Source of the DNA: CAZUMW01 sp964621615
GTDB taxonomy: Bacteria > Desulfobacterota > WTBG01 > CAIYCZ01 > CAIRTM01
DNA length: 64,000 bases
Reading direction: 5' to 3'
Assembly: GCA_964621615.1 (NCBI GenBank)
Contig: CAZUMW010000003.1
Coordinates: 144,041-208,040 of the forward strand
Of the stretch, positions 1 to 8,137 are shown in pieces. Numbering within the stretch: position 1 is the stretch's first letter; every line of letters begins with the position of its first letter. Under the pieces are notes generated by a model. That model worked only from the letters and a program-made list of their open reading frames with translations, had not been told where the DNA came from and ran no database searches. Position numbers and translations under genes: made by a program.

Positions 1-82
1 AGGGGTTTGCAGTAACGGTACGCCATTCAAAGCCGCCTGAAAACCGCAACAGCTCCTCTTTTCTGATAAGAAACGGCTTCAT
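1..82 (-). CDS. Possible start of an unidentified gene running off the window
   Basis: An open frame starts with ATG at 82 on the minus strand and is still open at base 1, giving 27 residues that begin MKPFLIRKEELLRF. A TGA lies just upstream in frame. There is no good Shine-Dalgarno sequence, and a 123-base gap separates it from the radical SAM gene upstream. It could be the next gene of the polysaccharide cluster. I do not recognise it from so short a piece. Confidence 0.3.
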   Translation of the reverse strand, partial: MKPFLIRKEELLRFSGGFEWRTVTANP

Positions 83-205
83 GAAAAGTCAAATTCAGCT
101 TTCAGCGTATCGTCCCTCCTGATTCATGAGTGCCCTGAATATTTCTTTCGTCAGCACGGCATGCTGTTGATTGGAACATACAGCTGCGCTGAGCTGTTCT
201 TCACC

Positions 206-1441
206 CTACATCAGCCGCTGCTTTGCTTTGTAATATGAAGGCTTTGAGCCGAAAAGCATGCAGCAGCGGGAGCAGCCGGGATACATATGTGCCTTTTTCA
301 GGTGCCTTCGCAGATGCCGAAGGCTTTTGCCGTTCCACAGCGCTTTGAACGATTCGGTAAGAACATTGCCCGCAGGCGCGAAAAAGCACAGCGGGCTCAA
401 AATAACATTGCCGTGAGGGGTTATGGACACATTGCGCCAGGGAGCGGTACACCGGTCATAAAACACAGGGGTGCAGGGGCTGCTGTAGTACAGTTTGGCT
501 TCCTGCAGGGTGAGCTCAGGCATCTGGTGAATCGGCAGTGCATATTTTTTCCGCAGCGCATGTATCCGCTCCACAATGAGCGGGGCATCGATTTCCCGAA
601 TAGCGATCCCATCGATGTTTTCGGAGCGGATGCGGTATTGTGCGGGGGCATGACTGTTGTGGGCGTCAACAATCTCACTGTTTTTAAACCACAGGTGATT
701 GAAGGTGATGCTGTCGATCGGTACGTTCTGGTCGACGAACCACTGCACAAAAGAGTCTATATTGGTATAATTGTACTGTGAGAGCGTGCAGGTTACATGA
801 ATCGAGGGAAACGCCAGGCCCCGCTCCTCACGCGCCGCTGCTGTCGTGCGTATGCCGTCAACAGCCCTGCTGAACGTGCCGGGGACGCCCCGGATTTCAT
901 CGTGCGCCTCGCCGATGTCATCTATCGATACGGTAATGCTTACATCGGCGCTCTTGCGGCACCGGCTGACAAGCCCGGGGCCGATTCGGGGCAGCAGCGT
1001 CCCGTTTGTGGTTATGTGGGCAGGCAGGCCGCAGGCTGTGATCTCAGCAAAAAGCGGCAGCAGCTCATCGTACAGCAGCGGCTCTGTTCCGGTGAGCAGG
1101 ATGAGCGGCCGCGGCCGAAACCCGGCAAGCTCGCGGGATACAGAAACCCAGTTATCCAGGCCCATCCATTCCGTCCCTTCATGAAGGGAGCTGACGAGGT
1201 GTGAGCCTTCTGCGCAGCCGCCGGCATTGCGCCGGCCTATATCGCACATTTTGCATTTCAGGTTGCATTTTTCAGTCAGAATGAAACACACCGACAGCGG
1301 CGGAAAGCTGAAGCCGCGCAGCATATGGTAGTCAATGTTACCATAATGAAAGGACCGGGCCAGCGAGCGCACGTAGGATCGCCATTTGTGCGGGTCGGAG
1401 CGCAGTATGGTAAACAGTTTGCTTAAGCGCATGGGCGTCAC
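206..1441 (-). CDS. Radical SAM protein with C-terminal SPASM-like cysteines
   Basis: A 411-residue radical SAM enzyme. The CxxxCxxC cluster motif (C59, C63, C66, in CNLKCKMC) should bind a 4Fe-4S cluster and SAM. A second set of cysteines near the C-terminus (CTAPWR..., SPLCFF, GCSRCC) resembles a SPASM or twitch domain holding an auxiliary cluster. The substrate cannot be read from sequence. Its place directly after a GT4 glycosyltransferase and an O-antigen ligase suggests a role in envelope glycan or lipid modification, which is inference. The frame opens with GTG at 1441, immediately after the TAA of the upstream gene, so translation is probably coupled. An ATG three codons later is an alternative start. 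Confidence 0.85.
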   Translation of the reverse strand: MTPMRLSKLFTILRSDPHKWRSYVRSLARSFHYGNIDYHMLRGFSFPPLSVCFILTEKCNLKCKMCDIGRRNAGGCAEGSHLVSSLHEGTEWMGLDNWVSVSRELAGFRPRPLILLTGTEPLLYDELLPLFAEITACGLPAHITTNGTLLPRIGPGLVSRCRKSADVSITVSIDDIGEAHDEIRGVPGTFSRAVDGIRTTAAAREERGLAFPSIHVTCTLSQYNYTNIDSFVQWFVDQNVPIDSITFNHLWFKNSEIVDAHNSHAPAQYRIRSENIDGIAIREIDAPLIVERIHALRKKYALPIHQMPELTLQEAKLYYSSPCTPVFYDRCTAPWRNVSITPHGNVILSPLCFFAPAGNVLTESFKALWNGKSLRHLRRHLKKAHMYPGCSRCCMLFGSKPSYYKAKQRLM

Positions 1442-2641
1442 TTATGTGGCGGTGATATGTGCATAGAGATCAGCATATCGCTGAACAATATGGTTCAGGG
1501 TATACTTTTCTGCGACCAGCGCACGGGCGTTATGCCCGATGCGCTTCGCCGTGTCCGGATTGCCCAGAACAAAGCTGAGCGCATCGGCAAGGCTTTCTGC
1601 ATCGCCGGGCTCGGCAAGCATCCCGGTTACGCCGTCTGTGATAAGCTCGCTGTTGCCGGCCGTCCGGGTTGCAACAACGCACAGGCCGCTTGCCATCGCT
1701 TCGAGTATTGCATTAGACATGCCTTCAAACTGAGACGGCATGACAAAAACGTCGGCTGACCGCAGATAGGGACGCACGTCGTCTGCTGCAGGAACGAAAT
1801 GCACGCTGTTTTCAAGGCCGCGGGACGTTACCATGTCTGTCAGCCGGCTGCGCTCCGGCCCGCTGCCGATAATATACAGGTGTGCCGTCCCCCCTGTGCG
1901 AAGGCGTGCGAATGCTTCGATAAGGACGCCAAGGCCCTTTTCCGGTGAGAGGCGCCCGGTATAGACAATAATCTGCCGGTTTTCAGATACATCGGGCCCC
2001 GGCACTTGTTTATGAAAATTATTATCTTTATTATACAGGGTAATATCAACGCCGTTCGGAATTTTAACAATGCCGGTTCCGGGATGCCCGATTTCTTCCA
2101 GCTCTGTGATCATACGATCATTCAGTGCGATAACGCAGGAGGCATATCTGCACAAAAAAAGAAACAGCTTTCCCCATGGGGTTCTTTTATGCCTGAGCAC
2201 GTCCCCTCCGTGCCCGCTGCTTGAAAGGCTCAGCAGTGCCGGCAGCCCGCATGCCCTTGCCAGCAGTATCGCTGCCGCGGAGCTGTATCCAATCTGAAAT
2301 GCATGAACAAGCCCGGTCGCTTTGCGATTCCTTAAAAGGTACATGGCAAGGGCTGATAAAAAGAATGCCGCACCGATGCATTTTATGCGTGGAGAAAAAA
2401 GCCGCACCACCGGCACCCCCTGCACTGATTCTTTTTTTGCCCAGGAAGGATGAAACCGTGACGTAACGATTTCAACCGTCACGCCGCGCCGTGTTAACGC
2501 GGCGGCAAGGCTGAGCGCCCTTTTTTCAAGCCCGCCGATGAACGGATAAAAATAGCGGATAACAAAGATTATTTTTGTATTATTCAATTTTTGAACCTGC
2601 GTATGTATGCCTGCTATTCCCTGCTTCCGGTGTATAAGCAC
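1442..2641 (-). CDS. GT4-family glycosyltransferase
   Basis: A retaining GT-B glycosyltransferase of family 4 (about 399 residues). The N-terminal domain opens with IIFVIRYFYPFIGGLEKRA, the usual strand plus glycine-rich loop. The C-terminal nucleotide-sugar domain has YTGRLSPEKGLGVLIEAF and the E-x7-E type segment PSQFEGMSNAILEAMASG. It should add a sugar from an NDP-sugar during surface polysaccharide synthesis on the cytoplasmic side. It lies between the O-antigen ligase and the radical SAM gene on the same strand. The listed GTG start has no clear Shine-Dalgarno sequence. A TTG about 19 codons in, just before NNTKIIF, would give a more typical N-terminus. Confidence 0.88.
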   Translation of the reverse strand: MLIHRKQGIAGIHTQVQKLNNTKIIFVIRYFYPFIGGLEKRALSLAAALTRRGVTVEIVTSRFHPSWAKKESVQGVPVVRLFSPRIKCIGAAFFLSALAMYLLRNRKATGLVHAFQIGYSSAAAILLARACGLPALLSLSSSGHGGDVLRHKRTPWGKLFLFLCRYASCVIALNDRMITELEEIGHPGTGIVKIPNGVDITLYNKDNNFHKQVPGPDVSENRQIIVYTGRLSPEKGLGVLIEAFARLRTGGTAHLYIIGSGPERSRLTDMVTSRGLENSVHFVPAADDVRPYLRSADVFVMPSQFEGMSNAILEAMASGLCVVATRTAGNSELITDGVTGMLAEPGDAESLADALSFVLGNPDTAKRIGHNARALVAEKYTLNHIVQRYADLYAHITAT

Positions 2642-2688
2642 CCCCGGAGAAACAGCTCAGCACAAACAGCCAGCCTCCGGTTTGCAGG

Positions 2689-4023
2689 TTATGGCTGTTT
2701 ATTTGTGTGTCGGCTCTCCCTCGATACCCTGCCGAAGGCACAGGCCACTCCCATAAGCGACCAGAAGGTCGGCGATACCGATACCACGCTGAAAATAAAA
2801 AAGTCATTGATGCAATAGCCCAGAAAAAGCGATATGAATCCGCAATATATAATTTTGTGGGACCGGCGTGACGCGCGCCGCATGCTTTTTATCATTACAA
2901 TAAACAACGTTATCAGCACGGACAGATATGCCGCAAGCCCGACCATGCCCTGTGCCAGCAGGATATCGATGTAATTGTTGTGGGCGCGGTCGATAATGAC
3001 CTGTTCGTTGAAGCTCTGTATGTACTCGCGGTTAAATGTGCCCATGAGCACGACGTGCGTGTCCGGGCCGTACCCGATAAGGGGTCTCTGTGCGGCACGC
3101 TTCAGCGCCCGCTTCCAGACGAACAGACGGGTTGCCACTCCCTTGCCCCGGGCCATATCAAAAGAGGATAACAGGCGATTCCTTTCGCGGAAAAATTTAT
3201 TTTTATAGGGATTGTCCTCTATCAGCATGGCGCTGGCAACTGTCAGGGTCACAAGAAGCAGCGATGTGCCGGCGATTGCGGCTGTCCGCCGCAGCACCCG
3301 CGCCCCGGCTGCATATGTAGCCAATACCATAAAACACGCAAGGGAGCATGCAAAGCCCAGCCAGCTTGCGCGGGTGAAGGTAATAAAAAGCGCGGCGGCG
3401 CCGATTGCAAAGCCGCATGCATACAGCATTTTTTCCCTTCTGCGACGGCTGATATAAAAATACATAATAAACAGGGGCAGCGTCAAGACCAGGTATTTGC
3501 CCAGAAAATTGGCATTGCCGATGGTCCCGGTAACATGATTGCGGGGGCTTTCACACAGCGAGGGCTGGACCGGGGCTGCACCGCAATACTGCATAACCGT
3601 CCAGGCTGCGATGATGCCGGTCGCAAGCATCAGGCAGGCGGCAAGGCGGTGAAACTGCTGCTCTGTGGTGATGAAGCAAAAGAATACAATGGGCAGCAGC
3701 GCATAGCACAGCAGCGTGCTGCAGTGCTCAAGCCGCCATGGGTCCCCGTATATGCTCAGGCGTGGCGAAATGGAAAAGACAGTGGACAGCACAGCCGATG
3801 CCGCATACGCACAAAGGGGTACGGTAAGGGGGAAGCGCGTCAGGTGCAGCGGGAGGCGTCCGGAAATGCGGCTGAGCGCGCCGCAGCAGGTGATAAGAAA
3901 TACGAATATATACACGTAGTGTATTTTGGGTGTGTAATAGCAGTCTGCAGCAAAGGGGTTTATAACCAGCGGGGGGCCGGCTAACAGCAAAAAAAGGCTG
4001 ACTGAGGCAATTTGTTTACACAT
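2689..4023 (-). CDS. O-antigen ligase / Wzy-type polytopic membrane protein
   Basis: A 444-residue protein made mostly of hydrophobic helices (about 10-12 predicted by eye), with a larger polar loop in the second half. That loop carries the Wzy_C-type pattern GYGPDTHVV followed by a conserved His region (RAHNNYIDILLAQGMVGLAAYL). Family members (WaaL, Wzy, PglL) transfer or polymerise undecaprenyl-linked glycans at the periplasmic face. Ligase, polymerase and protein O-glycosylase cannot be told apart by sequence. The pilin gene next door makes a pilin O-oligosaccharyltransferase (TfpO/PilO-like) worth considering. A terminator separates it from the pilin gene. Confidence 0.85.
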   Translation of the reverse strand: MCKQIASVSLFLLLAGPPLVINPFAADCYYTPKIHYVYIFVFLITCCGALSRISGRLPLHLTRFPLTVPLCAYAASAVLSTVFSISPRLSIYGDPWRLEHCSTLLCYALLPIVFFCFITTEQQFHRLAACLMLATGIIAAWTVMQYCGAAPVQPSLCESPRNHVTGTIGNANFLGKYLVLTLPLFIMYFYISRRRREKMLYACGFAIGAAALFITFTRASWLGFACSLACFMVLATYAAGARVLRRTAAIAGTSLLLVTLTVASAMLIEDNPYKNKFFRERNRLLSSFDMARGKGVATRLFVWKRALKRAAQRPLIGYGPDTHVVLMGTFNREYIQSFNEQVIIDRAHNNYIDILLAQGMVGLAAYLSVLITLFIVMIKSMRRASRRSHKIIYCGFISLFLGYCINDFFIFSVVSVSPTFWSLMGVACAFGRVSRESRHTNKQP

Positions 4024-4075
4024 AGCAGCAGGCGGGAAGTGGCTTTTGTATGGTGTATGACAGCTGTATCTTCTG

Positions 4076-4115
4076 AAAAAAAGAGGGAGCTGTCAACAGC
4101 TCCCTCTTTTTTTTA
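4076..4115 (-). terminator. Bidirectional intrinsic terminator after the pilin gene
   Basis: A perfect 11-bp stem (4082-4092 with 4097-4107, GAGGGAGCTG core) with a 4-base loop is flanked by an A-run on the left and a T-run on the right. It can therefore terminate on either strand. On the minus strand it falls about 20 bases after the pilin stop codon and upstream of the O-antigen ligase gene. Confidence 0.9.
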
Positions 4116-4135
4116 AACACGCTACAGTTTGTATC

Positions 4136-4594
4136 TTAGTAGGTTTGTCTCATCATTCCTGATGAGCGAACCTCGATCTGTGCGCCCTCGAGCTCCTGCG
4201 GTACGCCGGTGCAGCGGAATATAAAATAGTAATCATCACCATAGGCAGGCCCTATGCCATCGGTGTCCCAGGAATCATATTGGACAAGAGAAATACCCTG
4301 GTCGTTTGCGGTTGATGCCAATGTGGCGCCGTGCTGATTGAGCGTGTTATACAGGTCGTCCCAATCGCTCAGGTCGGTATCGGACGGGAACAGGTTGCCG
4401 CTCGAGCTTGCTGCAAAACCGGCAACGGCACCGCGTATGGACTCGGTTGTGCCAACGCCCGATGCAATCCGTGCTTTGTTCCGGTAGGCGATGAAGTTCG
4501 GCACGGCGATGGCCGCAAGAATACCGATGATGGCAACAACGATCATCAGCTCGATCAGGGTAAAACCGTGTGTGTCGTTTCTAAAACATTTCAT
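4136..4594 (-). CDS. pilA: Type IV major pilin (PilA-like)
   Basis: A 152-residue type IVa prepilin. A short basic leader (MKCFRNDTHG) ends in the Gly that precedes the cleavage site. Then comes FTLIELMIVVAIIGILAAIA, the N-methylated hydrophobic alpha-1 helix with Glu5. The rest is a globular head rich in Ser, Thr and Gly, without a clear C-terminal cysteine pair. PilD would cleave and methylate it, and it would form the pilus for twitching or adhesion. The ATG follows a strong AGGAGG. The gene is monocistronic, with its own sigma-54 promoter at 4715-4730 and a terminator at 4082-4107. The adjacent PilS/PilR genes are the expected regulators. Confidence 0.95.
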   Translation of the reverse strand: MKCFRNDTHGFTLIELMIVVAIIGILAAIAVPNFIAYRNKARIASGVGTTESIRGAVAGFAASSSGNLFPSDTDLSDWDDLYNTLNQHGATLASTANDQGISLVQYDSWDTDGIGPAYGDDYYFIFRCTGVPQELEGAQIEVRSSGMMRQTY

Positions 4595-4714
4595 ACCTCG
4601 TACCTCCTCTTTTATGAATGGGTTTTTAATGATTTATCGTATGTGCCGCTAAAAACTTCAGTGATTTTTTGCCCCTCCTTTCTTTTTGGCCTGTATTTTT
4701 GCTGTACATACATG

Positions 4715-4730
4715 AGCAAGTGTGATGCCA
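4715..4730 (-). promoter_or_regulatory. Sigma-54 promoter of the pilin gene
   Basis: On the minus strand the 16-mer reads TGGCATCACACTTGCT. It has the -24 GG and -12 GC dinucleotides at the exact sigma-54 spacing and matches TGGCAC(G)-N4-TTGCW at all but one or two positions. Transcription would start near 4703, giving a leader of about 110 bases before the pilin ATG. Confidence 0.85.
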
Positions 4731-4815
4731 AAACGAATGCAAAATATTTTATAAAGCTATTTCAATAATTTGGGTGAAATGATAAATCGAGGAGGAATTT
4801 TAAAACCTGCCTTAT

Positions 4816-4830
4816 TGACAAATTTTGTCA
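4816..4830. promoter_or_regulatory. Palindrome, candidate PilR enhancer site
   Basis: TGACAAATTTTGTCA is a perfect 7-1-7 palindrome centred about 120 bases upstream of the predicted sigma-54 start site. That is the normal distance for an enhancer bound by an NtrC-type activator. It contains TGTC, which is part of the PilR site described in Pseudomonas. Binding by this PilR is inferred. Confidence 0.5.
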
Positions 4831-4925
4831 CTTGCGGTGCTCTAATTTGTTCATGAAGCTGGATGCGGGGCAATTACAAACAGTGTCCGCGGTGCCGGGA
4901 CACTCCGGCCGCGTCCGGGAAGCGC

Positions 4926-6662
4926 TCATGCTGACAGCGCCGGAAGAACCACCCTGAATGTCGTCCCGGAGCCCTTCCGGCTGGTAACCGATATATGGCC
5001 CTCATGCTCCTCGATAATGCGCTGGACGATGGACAGTCCGAGGCCGATACCCTCATCGCGTGTTGTAAAAAACGGGTCGAAAATTTTTTCCATTTCCTGC
5101 TCATGCATACCGCATCCGCTGTCCTGCACTTCGATAACAGCCCATGGGTGTGGCGGATCAGCCGGGGTCCCGTTTCGGGGAGGTGCGATATCGGGCGGGG
5201 CTTCTCCTGCGCGCCGGGAGCTGAGGCGTATGGTTCCCTCGGCGCCTGCACCGATTGCCTGGGCGGCGTTGAGCATCAGGTTCCAGAGAACCTGACGCAT
5301 TTGATAGTAATGCCCGGTTATGTATACGTCATCCTCCGCCGACTCAACAACACTGAGGGCGCTGCTGCATTCGGTGCTGTTTTTAAAGACAGATGCGACA
5401 TCGCGGACAAGCTCCCTGACATTCAGGGGCTTTTTTTCGCTTGCAGCAGGTCGCGCATATTGTGTGAAGTCTGAAATGAGCGCGCTCAAGTGACCGCTTT
5501 CTTTTACGATTATATCCATGAGCCGCTTATCGACGTCGCTGAGCGAAACATTTTTCTGCAGCACCTGAACCGATCCGCTGATGGAGGCCAGCGGGTTGCG
5601 CACCTCATGAGCGATGCCCGCCGCAAGGCGGCCCAGCGAGGCAAGCCGCTCCAGACGCCGCGCGTTGTCCTGCATCTGCTTGTACTCGGTAAGGTCCTGA
5701 AAAACCAGTATATAGCCGGTTTGTTCTTTGTTTTTATCCCGCAGGACCGAAAAAGAGATCCCGACCCAGAGCTCGGTGCCGTCCGGGCGCGCAAAGGCGC
5801 GCTCGATGCGCCGCACCTGATTCCTGTTCGTTTCAGAAGGGGGCTGCACCTGTTCGCTGAGCGGAATGTCGGAAAATACCTCATGTGCATGTTTCATAAA
5901 TACCTGATCCCGTGAAAAGCCGGTAATGCGCTGTGCCGCCCGGTTAAAGGTGATGATTTTCTGATCGTTATTGAGGGTGACAAGGCCGTCGCTCATGCTT
6001 TGTATGATATTTTCATTCAGCACCGCAAGGTTTTCGAAATCCAGCTGCTTTTGCTGCAGCTGGATGCGCGATTTTTTTGCCTGCTCAGCCACGAAGCTGC
6101 TGAGCAGCGCAACAAGATAAAAGGCGGTGATATTTACCGCCAGCGGAAAGAACAGCGGTGAGCGCGAGTACGCCGGCCCGAGATACACTTCATACTGCGG
6201 CGGGCTGATAAGATGTGCTTCCTGCAGCACAACAAGGCTGCAGTAGCACAGGCTTGCCGCGCTTGCAGCGAGCAGCCCCCCTCCGCGATACAGCAGAATT
6301 CCGGCGGCGATGATCACGATGCTGTACATAAAAGAAAAGATGCTGTCTCTGCCGCCGGTTATGTATAAAAGGGCGGTGACAAGCACCATATCAGCGCACA
6401 CCTGCATATGGGCGAACGCGATGTGCCGCTTTATAAACGGCATAACGAAGACATATGCCAGGCTGCACACATACACGCAGGCGGTAAGCCCGTATATGTT
6501 AACCAGATACGGGGCAAGAAACGTGTCGCTTTGCTTAAGATGGGTAACGGCAGCGAGCCCGAGAAAAAAGGAAGCGATAATGACCCGGAAAAGCATAAGC
6601 CACTGAAGCCGCCTTTTCAGGTCATAGGGGGTAATCATTTCGGTGCCGGAAGCTGACTGCAT
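4926..6662 (-). CDS. pilS: PilS-type membrane sensor histidine kinase
   Basis: Sensor kinase of the pilin two-component system. In the 589-residue frame from 6695, about six membrane helices occupy residues 30-205. A PAS domain follows at about 225-340, then HisKA with the phospho-accepting His (H363 in GIAHEVRNPLAS), then HATPase with DSGCGM, FDPFFTTRDEGIGLGLSI. It should autophosphorylate and pass the phosphate to PilR encoded just upstream. Three starts are possible: ATG 6695, overlapping the pilR stop by 11 bases; ATG 6662, preceded by GAGGG (used here); and ATG 6638. Overlap or close spacing with pilR implies co-transcription and coupled translation. Confidence 0.92.
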   Translation of the reverse strand: MQSASGTEMITPYDLKRRLQWLMLFRVIIASFFLGLAAVTHLKQSDTFLAPYLVNIYGLTACVYVCSLAYVFVMPFIKRHIAFAHMQVCADMVLVTALLYITGGRDSIFSFMYSIVIIAAGILLYRGGGLLAASAASLCYCSLVVLQEAHLISPPQYEVYLGPAYSRSPLFFPLAVNITAFYLVALLSSFVAEQAKKSRIQLQQKQLDFENLAVLNENIIQSMSDGLVTLNNDQKIITFNRAAQRITGFSRDQVFMKHAHEVFSDIPLSEQVQPPSETNRNQVRRIERAFARPDGTELWVGISFSVLRDKNKEQTGYILVFQDLTEYKQMQDNARRLERLASLGRLAAGIAHEVRNPLASISGSVQVLQKNVSLSDVDKRLMDIIVKESGHLSALISDFTQYARPAASEKKPLNVRELVRDVASVFKNSTECSSALSVVESAEDDVYITGHYYQMRQVLWNLMLNAAQAIGAGAEGTIRLSSRRAGEAPPDIAPPRNGTPADPPHPWAVIEVQDSGCGMHEQEMEKIFDPFFTTRDEGIGLGLSIVQRIIEEHEGHISVTSRKGSGTTFRVVLPALSA

Positions 6663-6684
6663 ACGGTCATGTCCCTCGGGGCAG

Positions 6685-8046
6685 CTACACGTCATGCTTG
6701 TCGATGCCCAGCTTTTTGAGCCGGTAGCGCATGGAGCGGAACGATACGCCGAGCAGCTCAGCCGCGCCCTTTACCGACCCCCTGCTTATTTTGAGCGCCT
6801 CCTGAATATAGCGCTTCTCGCACCCGGCGATGATGTCGTCGAGGCTGACGCCCTCGGGCGGAATAACGCAGGCTGAGGGCCCGGCCTCCGTTTGCTGGAT
6901 GGTCTCCGGAAGCAGGATGTTTGTTTTTGACAGGGCAACGCCTTTTTCAACAATATTTTCAAGCTCGCGGACATTGCCGGGAAAGTGATAATTTTTGAGA
7001 CAGGTCATGACAAAATCGGAAATTTCGCCCGGCTCCTTTCCCATTTGTTCGGCGTACTCGCGGGAAAAGTGCCTGACAAGAAGCGGGATATCGTCCGCGC
7101 GCTCGCGCAGCGGGGGGATATAGATATTGATGACGTTCAGGCGGTAGAAAAGATCCTCCCGGAACGTGCCCTCCTGAACCTTCCGGTGCAGATCTTTGTT
7201 GGTGGCGGAAATCAGGCGCAGATCAACGGTTATTTCCTGCGTATCCCCGACCGGGGTAAAGGTCTTTTCCTGCACCGCGCGCAGCAGCTTGACCTGAAGG
7301 GACATCGGAAGCTCCCCCACCTCGTCCAGAAAAAGGGTGCCGCCGTGGGCTGTTTCCAGAAACCCTTTCTTGTCTTTTGAAGCGCCGGTGAAGGCGCCTT
7401 TCCTGTACCCGAAAAGCTCGCTTTCAAGCAGCGTTTCGGGTATGCCGCCGCAGTTGATTGTCACAAAGGGCTTGTCGCGCTGGGCGCTGTGTGCGTGTAT
7501 CGCTCTGGCAACAAGCTCCTTGCCCGTTCCGCTCTCCCCGGTAATGAGCACATTGCTTTTGGAGGATGCAGCCCGCGGAATCAGGTCGAACACCCGCTGC
7601 ATTGCCGCGCTGCGGCCGATCATGCCGAAGGAGGACTCCTGCCCGCCCCCGGCGTCCTCAGCCGGCTTCATGTCAGCGGCTTTGGCGCGGTGAGCAAGCG
7701 CGCGCTCTATTTTCTGTTTTATATCCTCGACATCGAAGGGCTTTGTTATATAGTCGTATGCCTCCTCGTCCATCGACTGCTTTGCTGTTTCAAAGGACGC
7801 AAAGGCGGTTATCATAATGAATATTGTTTCAGGGGAGCGCGCCCGTACCCGCTTGAGAAGGCTGAGCCCGTCCATGACCGGCATTTTAATATCGGCAACC
7901 ACGACATCGTATGTGCTGTGGCGAAACAGAGCCAGCGCTTTTTCGCCGTTTGCCGCGCAGGTAACCTCATAGCCTTCGCGGTGCAGATAGATTTCAAGCA
8001 TTTCGCGAATGCTTTGTTCATCATCGACCACAAGTATCCTGGGCAT
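6685..8046 (-). CDS. pilR: PilR sigma-54-dependent response regulator
   Basis: An NtrC-family activator of 453 residues. The receiver domain begins PRILVVDDEQS and has the phospho-accepting Asp in VVVADIKMPVMDG. The AAA+ domain has Walker A GESGTGKE, the sigma-54 contact loop GAFTGA and the Walker B stretch GGTLFLDEVGEL. A Fis-type HTH (GAAELLGVSFRSMRYRLKKL) ends the protein. I place the start at ATG 8046, which has AGGAG eight bases upstream and opens directly into the receiver. The longer frame to 8172 adds 42 non-conserved residues. It would activate the pilin sigma-54 promoter at 4715-4730. Confidence 0.95.
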   Translation of the reverse strand: MPRILVVDDEQSIREMLEIYLHREGYEVTCAANGEKALALFRHSTYDVVVADIKMPVMDGLSLLKRVRARSPETIFIMITAFASFETAKQSMDEEAYDYITKPFDVEDIKQKIERALAHRAKAADMKPAEDAGGGQESSFGMIGRSAAMQRVFDLIPRAASSKSNVLITGESGTGKELVARAIHAHSAQRDKPFVTINCGGIPETLLESELFGYRKGAFTGASKDKKGFLETAHGGTLFLDEVGELPMSLQVKLLRAVQEKTFTPVGDTQEITVDLRLISATNKDLHRKVQEGTFREDLFYRLNVINIYIPPLRERADDIPLLVRHFSREYAEQMGKEPGEISDFVMTCLKNYHFPGNVRELENIVEKGVALSKTNILLPETIQQTEAGPSACVIPPEGVSLDDIIAGCEKRYIQEALKISRGSVKGAAELLGVSFRSMRYRLKKLGIDKHDV

Positions 8047-8137
8047 GCCGGGAGCTCCTGTTTGCAGTATGAAAATCACATGCATTGAGGCGGCCAAAGG
8101 CCGTGCACCGGATGGGAAGCTGCACGCCGCGCCGCCG

